A program made the position numbers and the translations under genes. This document shows, piece by piece, positions 26,160-38,225 of a stretch of 64,000 bases of DNA; the first letter of the stretch is position 1, and every line of letters begins with the position of its first letter. Origin of the DNA: Sipunculus nudus (Eukaryota; Annelida; Sipuncula; Golfingiida; Sipunculidae). The DNA lies in assembly GCA_026874595.1 (NCBI GenBank), contig CM049310.1, forward strand, positions 45,415,058 through 45,479,057. The letters run 5' to 3'. The notes below the pieces were generated by a model, which was given only the letters and a program-made list of their open reading frames with translations, was not told where the DNA came from and made no database searches.

Positions 26160-27350
26160 GAAAATATTTTGGTAAATATATACCGGTGCGAATTATATTG
26201 GTGTATAGCCTGTAAATGATTGATCAATAAAATTTAGTTATTTACGCATGGGCATAAAAGCGGGCTTCAGTATGTGAATATTGAACAAAACTTTTTGTTA
26301 TGTAACTACAACAGCTTGGTGTGATGTGTGATGACTCCCGCAACCTATTGCCTTGAAACTTTTTATACTGTCGCCTTCGACAAATATCCCGGAAAACATG
26401 ACGACATGGGTACTGGTAGTATTTACAGACTACACGTGTTCTGTTTGACAGAGCTCTGTCAAATTGCTTGACGCTTTACAATGTTTAAGGTCACCTGATT
26501 GGTTGTTCTTTAGTCCCATGCTTATGTTTATTCATTGAATGAATATGCGATTAAGGTCGCATAGAGTTCGTGGATAGGTCAATTATGATGTTCTCCAACG
26601 CAACCATATGTCCTTTCGTCCACAACGTCATCCATAGACAGTAACGTTTTTAGACGTATACCGTACCGTATTTGACGTAATAAGCGCCCGTAGCAAGCAA
26701 TCAAAAGTGATCATTCCTTTTCAGTCTCTAATAAGCTTAGTCATAAGTTCTTTAATATGTGCAAATGGCGACCATGGATACAGGAAACGATTTCGACATC
26801 GTAGGGTGCACGACAGATCTGGCACGAAATCACTGGCATGGTCAGTAGTTCAAGTCAAAGACGTGACACGTAATGACAGATTTGAACAGTAATGTGAACG
26901 GATAGAAACTCACACATCCTAAAATTGAGGCGCAAGGTCCGTTTATTAGTTCGAATACGGTATGTAAACATATGTGTGTATGTGAGTCGTAAAATCTTAT
27001 TAGGCTTGTAAACAGATTGTTTACAGCGTATAACACACTATTCGGGGTACTTTCTGATATGATATTAAAGAAGGTGGTCAAAATGAATCGTTGGCGCCAG
27101 TTTTTTTTTCCCCTAGAAAATGACATTTCTTCTTGATGTAGCGTACCTGAAGGTAGGCCACATCAAGAAAAAGCACAACAAATGGACTTGTAAATTGTCC
27201 ATTCACACAGCAATCCTTATACTTAGTAATACAGCGATTGGTCTAATTAAAATTGACTAAACAACGTGTATTTAACATAAAGATAAAGAATTAATGATAT
27301 TCATTAACAGGAGTAAGCCGCTTTACCACGTTTTATAAAATACTTCTTAT
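26160..27350. other. no gene seen; one small hairpin
   Basis: The only structure noticed is a hairpin at 27,128-27,169 with a perfect outer stem ttcttgatgt/acatcaagaa. Frames are 94 codons or fewer with no motif. Confidence 0.5.
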
Positions 27351-27642
27351 GCCAAAAAAGGTATGGTTCTCAGGCATTTTTTTTTTCTCAAAAATCAGTG
27401 CGAGCGGGCGATTTTTTTCCCTTTTTTTGTATGTTTCGATAAAAATGTCATATGATCAGGGAAAAGCATGAAAATAACAGATTGTTTTTGCTTAACAGGT
27501 AAAAAGCACAACATAACCAAGGAAGTCTTATCAAAATTGTATTATTTTATCTTCTTGAAAGATGAAAATCAAATAAAATTTTTTTTCAAGCGGGGGTTAA
27601 AATTGTCGCGGGCGGTGCCTGAGAACCATACTTTTTTTGGGC
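27351..27642. mobile_element. short inverted-repeat element (MITE-like, ~290 bp)
   Basis: The left end gccaaaaaaggtatggttct and the right end, inverted gcccaaaaaaagtatggttc, form terminal inverted repeats of about 25 bases continuing to ctcaggca. The interior holds matching cgggcgatttt/ggcggtg stretches near the ends. No clear target duplication, so the superfamily is unassigned. Confidence 0.72.
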
Positions 27643-28179
27643 CTAAAGGCTGTTAAATTCCCACGCTGTGTGTTCCTTCCTAAGCTTATGCTCAATCAGC
27701 GATGGTTCTCGAAGCTGCAGACCCCTTGGAGTCATGTATCTTGTCAGATTCGGTAAAGGAACTGCATATAATACCACTGGGTGTTAAAATTGCTTCCAGA
27801 TCAACTACAGGGGCCCAGTAGTCGTCTTTAACAGGAACAAATAAAATATCAAGGGTAAAGAACTACGCTACAAAAAATATGCACCAGTGGAACACTGTAA
27901 GAAGCCGTGGTAGGCCTGTTACAACACAAATATAAAATCCAGTAGTTTTTTTAAAGCTCATTCACTATCGTAAATTTCTAAACAAAAGGTGAGCTGTTGA
28001 GTCACCGTTTCAGAGGAAGGCACATTTTCCCTGTCATGGAAAAATAATTCTTTATAGGTCAGGGTCTAACGCCTCATATTCCAGGTCAGCTGGCTCCCCG
28101 GACCCATCTTCTTGACAAAGGTAATTTTTGTTAATAATACGACACAGAGGAAGGAACTTTTGTTACCGTATCTGACACG
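27643..28179. other. no gene seen
   Basis: Flank of the minisatellite. The minus-strand open frame of the array runs into this stretch and ends at 28,066. Confidence 0.5.
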
Positions 28180-31100
28180 AGAAGCCGCTGCCTTATGGGC
28201 CGTGGGAGAATGCGGAGCCATTGCCTTAACGGCCATGGGTGAAGGTGGAGCCGCTGTCTTACGGGACATGGGAGAAGGTAGAGCCGCTGTCTTACAGACC
28301 ATGGGAGAAGGTAGAGCCGCTGTCTTATGGGTCATGGGTGAAGGTAGAGCCGCTGTCTTACGGGTCATGGGAGAAGGTAGAGCCGCTTTCTCACGGGTCA
28401 TGGGAGAAGGTAGAGCCGCTGTCTTATGGGTCATGGGTGAAGGTAGAGCCGCTGTCTTACGGGCCATGGGAGAAGGTAGAGTCGCTGTCTTACGGGTCAT
28501 GGGTGAAGGTAGAGCCGCTGTCTTACAGACCATGGGAGAAGGTAGAGCCGCTGTCTTATGGGTCATGGGTGAAGGTAGAGCCGCTGTCTTACGGGTCATG
28601 GGAGAAGGTAGAGCCGCTTTCTCACGGGTCATGGGAGAAGGTAGAGCCGCTGTCTTACAGACCATGGGAGAAGGTAGAGTCGCTGTCTTACAGGTCATGG
28701 GTGAAGGTAGAGCCGCTGTCTTACGGGTCATGGGAGAAGGTAGAGCCGCTGTCTTACGGGCCATGGGAGAAGGTAGAGCCGCTGCCTTACGGGTCATGGG
28801 AGAAGGTAGAGCCGCTGTCTTACGGGCCATAGGAGAAGGTAGAGCCGCTGTCTTACGGGCCATGGGAGAAGGTAGAGCCGCTGTCTTACGGGCCATGGTA
28901 GGAGGTAGAGCCGCTGTCTTTCGGGCCATGGGTGCAGGTAGAGCCGCTGTCTTACGGGCCATGGGTGCAGGTAGAGCCGCTGTCTTACGGGCCATGGGTG
29001 CAAGTAGAGCCGCTGTCTTACGGGCCATGGGTGAAGGTAGAGCCGCTGCCTTACAGGTCATGGGAGAAGGTAAAGCCGCTGTCTTACGGGCCATGGGTGA
29101 AGGTTGAGCCGCTGTCTTACGGGTTATGGGTGAAGGTAGAGCCGCTGCCTTACGGGTCATGGGAGAAGGTAGAGCCGCTGTCTTACAGACCATGGGAGAA
29201 GGTAGAGCCGCTGTCTTACGGGTCATGGGAGAAGGTAGAGCCGCTGTCTTTCGGGCCATGGGTGCAGGTAGAGCCGCTGTCTTACGGGCCATGGGAGAAG
29301 GTAAAGCCGCTGTCTTACGGGTCATGGGAGAAGGTAGAGCCGCTGTCTTACGGGCCATGGGAGAAGGTAGAGCCGCTGTCTTACGGGCCATGGGAGAAGG
29401 TAGAGCCGCTGTCTTACAGGCCATGGGAGAAGGTAGAGCCGCTGTCTTACGGGCCATGGGAGAAGGTAGAGCCGCTGTCATACGGGCCATGGGTAAAGGT
29501 AGAGCCGCTGTCTTACGGGCCATGGGAGAAGGTAGAGCCGCTGTCTTACGGGTCATGGGAGAAGGTAGAGCCGCTGTCTTACGGGCCATGGGTGAAGGTA
29601 GAGCCGCTGTCTTACGGGTCATGGAAGAAGGTAGAGCCGCTGTCTTTCGGGCAATGGGTGAAGGTAGAGCCGCTGTCTTTCGGGCCATGGGTGAAGGTAG
29701 AGCCGCTGTCTTACGGGCCATGGGTGAAGGTAGAGCCGCTGTCTTACGGGTCATGGGAGAAGGTAGAGCCGCTGTCTTACGGGCCATGGGTGAAGGTAGA
29801 GCCGCTGTCTTTCGGGCCATGGGTGAAGGTAGAGCCGCTGTCTTACGGGTCATGGGAGAAGGTAGAGCCGCTGTCTTTCCGGCCATGGGTGAAGGTAGAG
29901 CCGCTGTCTTACGGGCCATGGGTGAAGGTAGAGCCGCTGTCTTACGGGTCATGGAAGAAGGTAGAGCCGCTGTCTTTCGGGCCATGGGTGAAGGTAGAGC
30001 CGCTGTCTTACGGGTCATTGGAGAAGGTAGAGCCGCTGTCTTTCGGGCCATGGGTGAAGGTAGAGCCGCTGTCTTACGGGCCATGGGTGAAGGTAGAGCC
30101 GCTGTCTTACGGGTCATGGGAGAAGGTAGAGCCGCTGTCTTACGGGCCATGGGTGAAGGTAGAGCCGCTGTCTTTCGGGCCATGGGTGAAGGTAGAGCCG
30201 CTGTCTTACGGGTCATGGGAGAAGGTAGAGCCGCTGTCTTTCGGGCCATGGGTGCAGGTAGAGCCGCTGTCTTACGGGCCATGGGAGAAGGTAAAGCCGC
30301 TGTCTTACGGGTCATGGGAGAAGGTAGAGCCGCTGTCTTACGGGCCATGGGAGAAGGTAGAGCCGCTGTCTTACGGGCCATGGGAGAAGGTAGAGCCGCT
30401 GTCTTACAGGCCATGGGAGAAGGTAGAGCCGCTGTCTTACGGGCCATGGGAGAAGGTAGAGCCGCTGTCTTACGGGCCATGGGTGAAGGTAGAGCCGCTG
30501 TCTTACGGGCCATGGGAGAAGGTAGAGCCGCTGTCTTACGGGTCATGGGAGAAGGTAGAGCCGCTGTCTTACGGGCCATGGGTGAAGGTAGAGCCGCTGT
30601 CTTACGGGTCATGGGAGAAGGTAGAGCCGCTGTCTTTCGGGCAATGGGTGAAGGTAGAGCCGCTGTCTTTCGGGCCATGGATGAAGGTAGAGCCGCTGTC
30701 TTACGTGCCATGGGTGAAGGTAGAGCCGCTGTCTTACGGGTCATGGGAGAAGGTAGAGCCGCTGTCTTACGGGCCATGGGTGAAGGTAGAGCCGCTGTCT
30801 TTCGGGCCATGGGTGAAGGTAGAGCCGCTGTCTTACGGGTCATGGGAGAAGGTAGAGCCGCTGTCTTTCCGGCCATGGGTGAAGGTAGAGCCGCTGTCTT
30901 ACGGGCCATGGGTGAAGGTAGAGCCGCTGTCTTACGGGTCATGGAAGAAGGTAGAGCCGCTGTCTTTCGGGCCATGGGTGAAGGTAGAGCCGCTGTCTTA
31001 CGGGTCATTGGAGAAGGTAGAGCCGCTGTCTTTCGGGCCATGGGTGAAGGTAGAGCCGCTGTCTTACGGGCCATGGGTGAAGGTAGAGCCGCTGTCTTTC

Positions 31101-32274
31101 GGGCCATGGGTGAAGGTAGAGCCGCTGTCTTACGGGTCATGGGAGAAGGTAGAGCCGCTGTCTTTCAGGCCATGGGTGAAGGTAGAGCCGCTGTCTTACG
31201 GGTCATGGGAGAAGGTAGAGCCGCTGTCTTTCGGGCCATGGGTGAAGGTAGAGCCGCTGTGTTTCGGACCATGGGTGAAGGTAGAGCCGCTGTCTTACGG
31301 GTCATGGGTGCAGGTAGAGCCGCTGTCTTACGGGCCATGGGTGCAGGTAGAGCCGCTGTCTTACGGGCCATGGGTGCAGGTAGAGCCGCTGTCTTACGGG
31401 CCATGGGTGCAAGTAGAGCCGCTGTCTTACGGGTCATGGGAGAAGGTAAAGCCGCTGTCTTACGGCTCATGGGTGAAGGTAGAGCCGCTGCCTTACGGGT
31501 CATGGGAGAAGGTAGAGCCGCTGTCTTACAGACCATGGGAGAAGGTAGAGCCGCTGTCTTACGGGTCATGGGTGAAGGTAAAGCCGCTGTCTTACAGATC
31601 ATGGGTGAAGGTAGAGCCGCTGCCTTACGGGTCATGGGAGAAGGTAGAGCCGCTGTCTTACAGACCATGGGAGAAGGTAGAGCCGCTGTCTTACGGGTCA
31701 TGTGAGAAGGTAGAGCCGCTGTCTTACGGGCCATGGGAGAAGGTAGAGCCGCTGTCTTACGGGCCATGGGAGAAGGTAGAGCCGCTGTCTTTCGGGCCAC
31801 GGGAGAAGGTAGAGCCTCTGTCTTTCGGGCCATGGCTGAAGGTAGAGCAGCTGTCTTACGGGCCATGGGTGCAGGTAGAGCCGCTGTCTTACGGGCCATG
31901 GGTGCAAGTAGAGCCGCTGTCTTACGGGCCATGGGAGAAGGTAGAGCCGCTGCCTTACGGGTCATGGGAGAAGGTAAAGCCGCTGTCTTACGGGCCATGG
32001 GTGAAGGTTGAGCCGCTGTCTTACGGGTTATGGGTGAAGGTAGAGCCGCTGTCTTACGGGTCATGGGAGAAGGTAGAGCCGCTGTCTTACGGGTCATGGG
32101 AGAAGGTAGAGTCGCTGTCCTACGGGTCATGGGAGAAGGTGGAGCCGCTGTCTTACGGGGCATGGGAGAAGGTGGAGCCGCTGAAGAAGAGTTCCGTTTT
32201 AACTCAGCATAATGGTAAACCCCACCGCATTTTTGTTGAATTTCTGAACGCATGAATACAAGCATGGCTCGCAC
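28066..32274 (-). other. candidate repeat-protein frame across the minisatellite (one stop)
   Basis: On the minus strand one frame runs from an ATG at 32,274 through the whole array to a stop at 28,066, broken by a single TGA at 31,165-31,167 (a CGA arginine codon changed by one base). It would encode repeats of KTAALPSPMAR. The start lies in the dispersed repeat at 32,188-32,541, and the tail after the array is not recognised. Two of the commonest unit variants are silent in this frame (cgt/cga and tct/tca). There is no similarity to a known protein and no clear promoter or splice evidence. It may simply be a minisatellite without stops. Confidence 0.18.
28180..32185. repeat. 33-bp minisatellite array, about 120 units
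   Basis: The unit is ggtagagccgctgtcttacg followed by ggccatgggagaa (33 bp), repeated head to tail for 4.0 kb with no spacers. Main variants are tac/ttc after gtct, ggcc/ggtc before atgg, and gggaga/gggtga. Units at both edges are more degenerate. Higher-order copies exist: rare variants recur 990 bp apart (30 units; for example ctttcc at 29,871 and 30,861, cattgg at 30,011 and 31,001). A 231-bp (7-unit) repeat lies at 28,296/28,527, and one variant (aggttgagcc) recurs 2,904 bp apart (88 units; 29,101 and 32,005). Because 33 is a multiple of three, several frames stay open throughout. Confidence 0.97.
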
Positions 32275-32541
32275 GGGTTACTAGACGCAGCCAACTTGTA
32301 CGTGATACAGGAAATAACTCGTTACCATAGAGACGGAGTTTCAGTTTGTGCCGTGAGTTCCGTATATTCTCTGTTTATTCATCATTGGTAGCGTAATGTG
32401 AAGATTATGGGCTGTTTAAAATATGAATGCAAAATAATGGAAGACCACTTCGATGCATTCCTCGATAGTGCTTGTATCACGACACAAGTAGGCTTACCAT
32501 CCCAATTGTCATTGCCTACTGAGTCGGGTTGTCACGGCTAG
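32188..32541 (+). repeat. dispersed repeat, copy 1 (also at 60,978-61,341)
   Basis: Aligns along its whole length with 60,978-61,341 in the same orientation: gttccgttttaactcagcat, catgaatacaagcatggctc, ctcgttaccat, and the end ctgagtcgggttgtcacggc. Copies are roughly 80-85% alike by eye. It begins within a few bases of the last minisatellite unit. Class unknown; no transposon ends were identified. Confidence 0.85.
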
Positions 32542-32544
32542 ACT

Positions 32545-32640
32545 CCTCCCTTTCTGGTTCAGAGGACTTTTTTTAGGTTTTCTTATTAGTCTTCCTGGGT
32601 TGGACCCTCTTTGCAAAATCCTGGATCCGCTATGGATTTC
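32545..32640 (-). repeat. aagggcggatccagg-family fragment, copy 2
   Basis: The stretch gtcttcctgggttgga...aatcctggatccgc matches 9,790-9,850 and, inverted, 62,519-62,600. Confidence 0.5.
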
Positions 32641-35600
32641 AAGTCTTTTTTTTATCTATATGGCTTAATTTAAGTCTATTATGTTTGTTGTCGTTCATGT
32701 TGATATTGATAAGGCTTTGGTCATTTACTCCCTGACCAAATTCTGGGATTCAAAGACATTGATCGAACAAATGCTTCATTAAATCATTTGAGTAGAACTA
32801 ATTCTCATATATTTTATGTACTTCATCTGGAGCGAGGTAATTAATGAAGCCTCTGCACATTTTAAACGATCCCCATGTAAATTACATTTGTTATTCAATT
32901 ACAACTGCAGCGTGTTAAATAGTCAATGGTGTCGATGATTCAACTTACATATCTGTTGAGAGTAAGGTACTTTTATTTGTTATCTTATCACTTTTGAATT
33001 GACAAGATAACAATAAGATTAGATATACGGTTGCTCATATTAAACTTATTTCAGCAATGACGTACAGTGAAATGTAAAAAATATATATGAAGTACATACA
33101 AAATAGTCTTTTGATGATCAGTATATATTGTGGAACGCGCGCATCCTAAAGGTTGTTTAGTTTCTGATTATATTTATATTTCTGATTAAATTTAAAGTTT
33201 GCATACCATGTAGGATATACCCGGAACAAATAAATAACCATACCAAGTCTCAAGACTGAAAGTCTGGATGAAGAGTAAGAGTCTAATTTGTATAGCACAA
33301 ATGCGCCCCCTGGTAGCAGTGGTAGCAGATGTAAATAAAGCAGCCATGTTTGAACAGACGACAGGCTGTTTCTGAGTACTCTGGTGGATAAACACCCACA
33401 TATACAAAAAGTAATACATACTTGCCAAATAATTATTAAGTAAACCTGCTGTGGACATACAAATCAATCAGACTAAATGCATTTTTTTATGCTGACATCA
33501 TCCAAATAAAAGGTGAGAAGCTGTCAGTTTAAAAGTTAGTTCTAACTTTTTTGTTTCGATATCGGAGTGTATGGATACCGTTGCCACTACCAGCGATGTC
33601 AGTTCTGCTGGTATGGTATATATGCCGCTAGTTATTCCCACAACTAACTGGTTCATCGATCAGTTGTGGTCCGTACAGCCGCAGTCAGTTATAGATCTGC
33701 ATATCTTGTCCGGGTGGATGGAATTGAAGAATGCATTGGATACAGGATGCCAGTACATAGTCCAGAGAACACCATATCGTTGACAGTGAAATGTCATACT
33801 GTAAGGTACAGACATCTGCTAAATACATGCAGCTTAAGGAATCCTTAAGCACTTGAATATGTAATGATATACATATCAGCACTGCACCTAAACCAGAAAC
33901 GCCACTCCTCACAGGAACAGTACCAAGACCAAGTAATGTAGCAAGGCCACAGTATATGAGCACATAAGTATCTGGTTATAAACACCATCGGTCAGACATG
34001 TTGTTATTCACTGTAACAGAATTACCGCACAAACGTTAGGTATTATCAGTGCTGATGCAGGAACTCTCTTCGGGGGAGATAAATAAGCAGACGAACCAGC
34101 GCATGGGATTCTGGGACGTATCGTCTCGCATCTCGACTGCTGTGGTAGAAACATTGTGCCTTTCGCCCTATGTCGATTAATCCTATCCTGACTACTAAAT
34201 CGCTGTTGTTGGTTCAATAACCGATGACGATAAAACGTTTAAAGGTAACTTTTCATAAAATATGAAGTATAATACATATTATTTTATAATACTGGTTATT
34301 AGTTGCCTTTAGTTGGATTATAAATTTAATATTTAGTTGTCAGTTAAATTAATTTAAAGAAGACTAAATGCTACATGATAAGCTACATCAATAAAAGTCT
34401 TTAATGCAATGCAAACAATTAACGTATCTGTTGTTATTTATGTTTCCCTCAATGTGACGTTTACTTAACTTTAGTTCAATATTCTCCACTCACTGCGAAT
34501 AATCGGACTTACAAGAGAGTGACCGGCTGGTTAGGGTTTAAAGGCTTTGAAATTCAAACCACACAATGCACTGGAAGCTCTTTATGCACAAGCGGCGCAG
34601 GCAAAAAAAATTAGTGAAGAGGGCAATGTAGTCTGAGTAAAATAAGTTTGATAAAAAATACGTTTTATTATAATTGGTTTAAGGCAATTATCGTATTTCC
34701 TTGATCAGACACCGGGCCTTAAATAGTAGTCTGCCTTATTTAGACGCCGATACACAAAAGTGGGTGTTTTGTTGAAAGTAATATTATATTAACATGTTCA
34801 ATGGATATGATATGTAAACAGAAGGCATTTCCTTAAAATGTAACAAATTTTGATTTTTAAAATTTAACTGTTAAGACAAGTAACCCAATCCGTCTCACTT
34901 TGCCGAACTGGAAGAGGTTCGTTTTGAATAGGAACGACCTCTGGCGGCAGGGTGCGCTCTCGCCTCAAAGGACCGTGACCTTGACCTCTGGCCTTGATTT
35001 TTACCTCAGACGGCCTCAGACGTGAAATCATGCTTATCATGTCGGCCGTGATTGAAACATACAACTAGATACCAAGATCATCCAAATCTGCCAAGGCATT
35101 CCAGAAATATTGTGATCCGAAGGTTGCACGGCATGATTGGGGCAAATAACTGATAAAGGGGTAGGGGTTGGGGTTTTTTTTTGCTGCAGGGCAGAACTAC
35201 CGTCTGTGCAACATAAGGCTGCCATTTTCTAATGTCCCAAAGTATACAACATTGGAAAATAAACCTAAAATTAACGATAAAATTTTGCAATTAAATCGGT
35301 GTATCCCGGGGACTATTACCACGTAAGAGTTGTCCACGATACCCATGTCGTTCCTTGAAATTTTAGACATAAATATTTTAGAATTATTAACTAAAAATAG
35401 AAACAAAGTTGACATGTCAAGCAGGTCCAAATATTCCTGAGCTGCCGCTTTAAGTGCTTTACTAAATCGAATACCTCCTACAAACCGCTGAGGATTTGAA
35501 TTAAAAACACGAGTTAATTTTATACTTTTCAAAGTCTCTTTAAATTTATTTCCAACAAAGTAAGAATCTGTCATCAGGACAATCTACTTTTACAAAGATT

Positions 35601-36480
35601 TATCTCTAATGTTGATGGATGGACTTGCCTACAGGTCAGAGCCACATTGCACTAAAATGCACTTTCATGGTCCTCTGCAGGCTAAAGATTAGTCTGGACC
35701 AAAATGTTATAACATTACTTTTCCCACGGGTCTTCCGGTTTACTCAACCCTTACCGACTACCGAGCGCCAACATCCGAGCCATGGAGAGTGTCTCGTATT
35801 AGTTATTATAACTAGTTGTACAATCCATGTAAAATAAATAAACTTATACTTTTCCTAAACACAAACCTCACTTTGCCTTATGGCCGATCCAAATGATCAA
35901 AATTGTTGTTTTCGTGTAAGATCGCATCATGTTTTAGCAGATGTTCTTGAAAACTTTTTACAAATTATCGGCATTAGTGGTAATATAAGTTTGTTGGGAA
36001 ACTTTGTTGATTTAAAAAAACCTCAACAAAATTATCAATAAAAACTCATACTTTTTTCAGATAATTTTGGAATCGGCTTTATTGCATTTTACCCATACTC
36101 GGCACAAGTGCTGACATACAGCTTTTTTTATGTAAACAATGGTTGTTGAGGTGAGGAAGATTTGAATTGCAGTGATCAGGATAAATGTACAGGCCCTAGC
36201 GAAGGTATGCGCATTTTGTGATCAACTTAGAAACCTCACGTTTTACCAATAATTGGCCTCATATTTTATTTCCTGACAAATAACCACCGGGCTGTCGACC
36301 GCATAGTTTATGACGAGAATCAGACAAATATCAAAAGAAACAGAATAAATACGTTGGTTCCAAAATGTGCTACCAGAATCATGCGTGCCTGCACACTTCG
36401 CTAATTGTACACTTTACAGGGTAGGCGTGACGCATAACATTTAACTGAAGGAGACAGACGGCAGAGTCTATCCTGTATCT
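32641..36480. other. no supported gene
   Basis: Several open frames of 60-125 codons (for example 35,197-35,574 minus, 33,685-33,963 minus) show no recognised domain and overlap frames on the other strand. A 'gaccgtgaccttgacctctg' stretch near 34,980 looks repeat-derived. I see no exon with credible splice sites and conserved protein motif. Confidence 0.45.
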
Positions 36481-36486
36481 GTTTCG
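36481..36486. repeat. target-site duplication, left (gtttcg)
   Basis: Six bases identical to 38,220-38,225 across the inverted-repeat element. Confidence 0.85.
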
Positions 36487-38219
36487 TACGGTGGCTGATT
36501 TAGGACACAGAAAAAAATATTTATCTCGAGATCTCGAGATAACATCTCGAGATCTCGACATAGAATTTCGCAAAAAAAAAAAAATTTAAGAAGCAAAAAA
36601 AAAAAAAAAAATTTTAGGAAGCAAAAAAAAAAAAAAAATTTTTAGGAAGCAAAAAAAAATTTAGACGGCAGAAAAAAAATTTTTAGGTAGCAAAAAAAAA
36701 TTTTTAGGAAGAAAAAAAAAAAAAATTTAAAAACGAAAAAAAAAATTTTAAGGAGCAAAAAAAAAAAAAAAAAAATTATCTTTCGAGATCTCCAGATAAA
36801 ATGTCACACTTGTACGAACCATTCGAAGCCGAATTGACATAAAACAAAGCAACCTTATGGGGACAGTATACGTTAAGAGTGCTCACTATTGCAATTATAA
36901 AACAAAGACCATGTATACTGTGTTTAACTGAACGGTAATACAATATAATTAATTTAAAATCAATCAAGTTTGTATATCCCCTGAGATAAGACGAGTTGAA
37001 GAAAAGTTCAATATAAATTCAATATTTAATTATTCATATCCGTAAGGAAGATGTCAAAGCCTAAAGAATCTGAAACATTCTACCTGAACGGCGGATTCGG
37101 AGCCATGTCTGTTAAATCACTCAAATAGAAATGTTTAGGTCTGCATGCATGCATTGTGGGTACCTTATTATTTTAAGAATACAAACAAATATGAGCTTCT
37201 TATAGAAACACGCTTTTTGTACAATTTCTTTCAGCTATTGTTTTATTAAAATGGTGTGTTGTTTTATGGAACATGTATTAGACCATCATAAATTAAAATA
37301 TGCTAAAACTGATTACTGTGTTTTCGGGTAGGTACGCTGGGGGGGGGGGGGGGAGGGGGGGTTGTCGGGGAGGGGCGTTGCTTCAGCCCCTAAAGCCCAA
37401 GTCTTGATCCACTATAGCTCTTACTATAGCTCAGATTAATTTAATCAACCTATCTTCATAAATGTTATATATTTATAAATTAACGGTTAAAAATTTCGAT
37501 CATCTCTCATCATGATTTTTTTTCTTCAGCAAAATGCTCTGCTTTGGTCTTAAAGTCGCTATTCACCTGCCTTATTTATAGAATCTTTGTAATACAGGCT
37601 AACTCTGCATATACATATTAAAGAAGTGAAAGTAATCATAAACATAATCTAGTCAAACATAATCTATTAACCTTTCATAAAAATGAGCCAATGCCATGGG
37701 TAAAGGCGATGTCTTTGTCTATATCCACGTTTTTTTATAACATGGGTCGGGTTGGGGGATGGGGGGGGGGGGGGGTGTGTGCAAAAATTGCCACCGATCG
37801 TAATAGAAAGACGTCCGGCAGAAACATCTGGCTTCAATTCAGAGATTACAGATTTCTGTAAATGACAAATACTGCATTGCTTCACATGCTCTAACGAATA
37901 TCAACTAGTGATCTTTCAATAACTCGGTTACATGTTTTTATCTGTATGTTAACACTTGCTCAAGTGCCTTGTATACAAGTAGCCTGTAGATGAAATGTTT
38001 ATACGTCAAAGTGGCGTTATAAAACCCATTCCCAGCTGGGGTTTCTTCCTAATTTTTTTTTTTTGCTTCCTAAAATTTTTTGTTTTGCTTCCTAAAAAAA
38101 TTTTTTTTTGCTTCCTAAATTTTTTTTTTTTTGCGAAATTCTATGTCGAGATCTCGAGATGTTATCTCGAGATCACGAGATAACTATTTTTTTTTCTGTG
38201 TCCTAAATCAGCCACCGTA
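36487..38219. mobile_element. non-autonomous DNA transposon with 6-bp target duplication (1,733 bp)
   Basis: The ends are near-perfect inverted repeats of about 90 bases starting tacggtggctgatttaggac. Inside each end is a palindromic set of tatctcgagatctcgagata/acatctcgagatctcgac, then a ladder of gcaaaaaaaa...tttagga units: about eight on the left (36,570-36,775) and about four on the right (38,045-38,135, inverted). Perfect gtttcg duplications flank it. The interior (36,776-38,040) includes two poly-G runs (37,339-37,360 and 37,758-37,776) and no transposase frame. A 6-bp duplication would fit few known superfamilies (IS3EU and Dada are reported with about 6-7 bp); assignment is not possible from ends alone. 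Confidence 0.88.
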
Positions 38220-38225
38220 GTTTCG
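38220..38225. repeat. target-site duplication, right (gtttcg)
   Basis: Matches 36,481-36,486 exactly. Confidence 0.85.

Noticed and set aside
28112-31705. + strand frames reading MGEGRAAVLRA repeats as genes
   Set aside because: Several stops interrupt the frame and it is another shadow of the minisatellite.
28180-32185. CRISPR-like array
   Set aside because: There are no unique spacers; units are directly contiguous and the DNA is animal-like.
28932-32255. 1,107-codon + strand open frame as a real gene
   Set aside because: It follows from a 33-bp unit without stops in that frame. All common variants change residues, it has no proper start, and it is not bounded by splice sites or known domains.
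35197-35574. 125-codon minus-strand ORF as a gene
   Set aside because: No domain recognised, and overlapping frames occur on the same strand without splice support.
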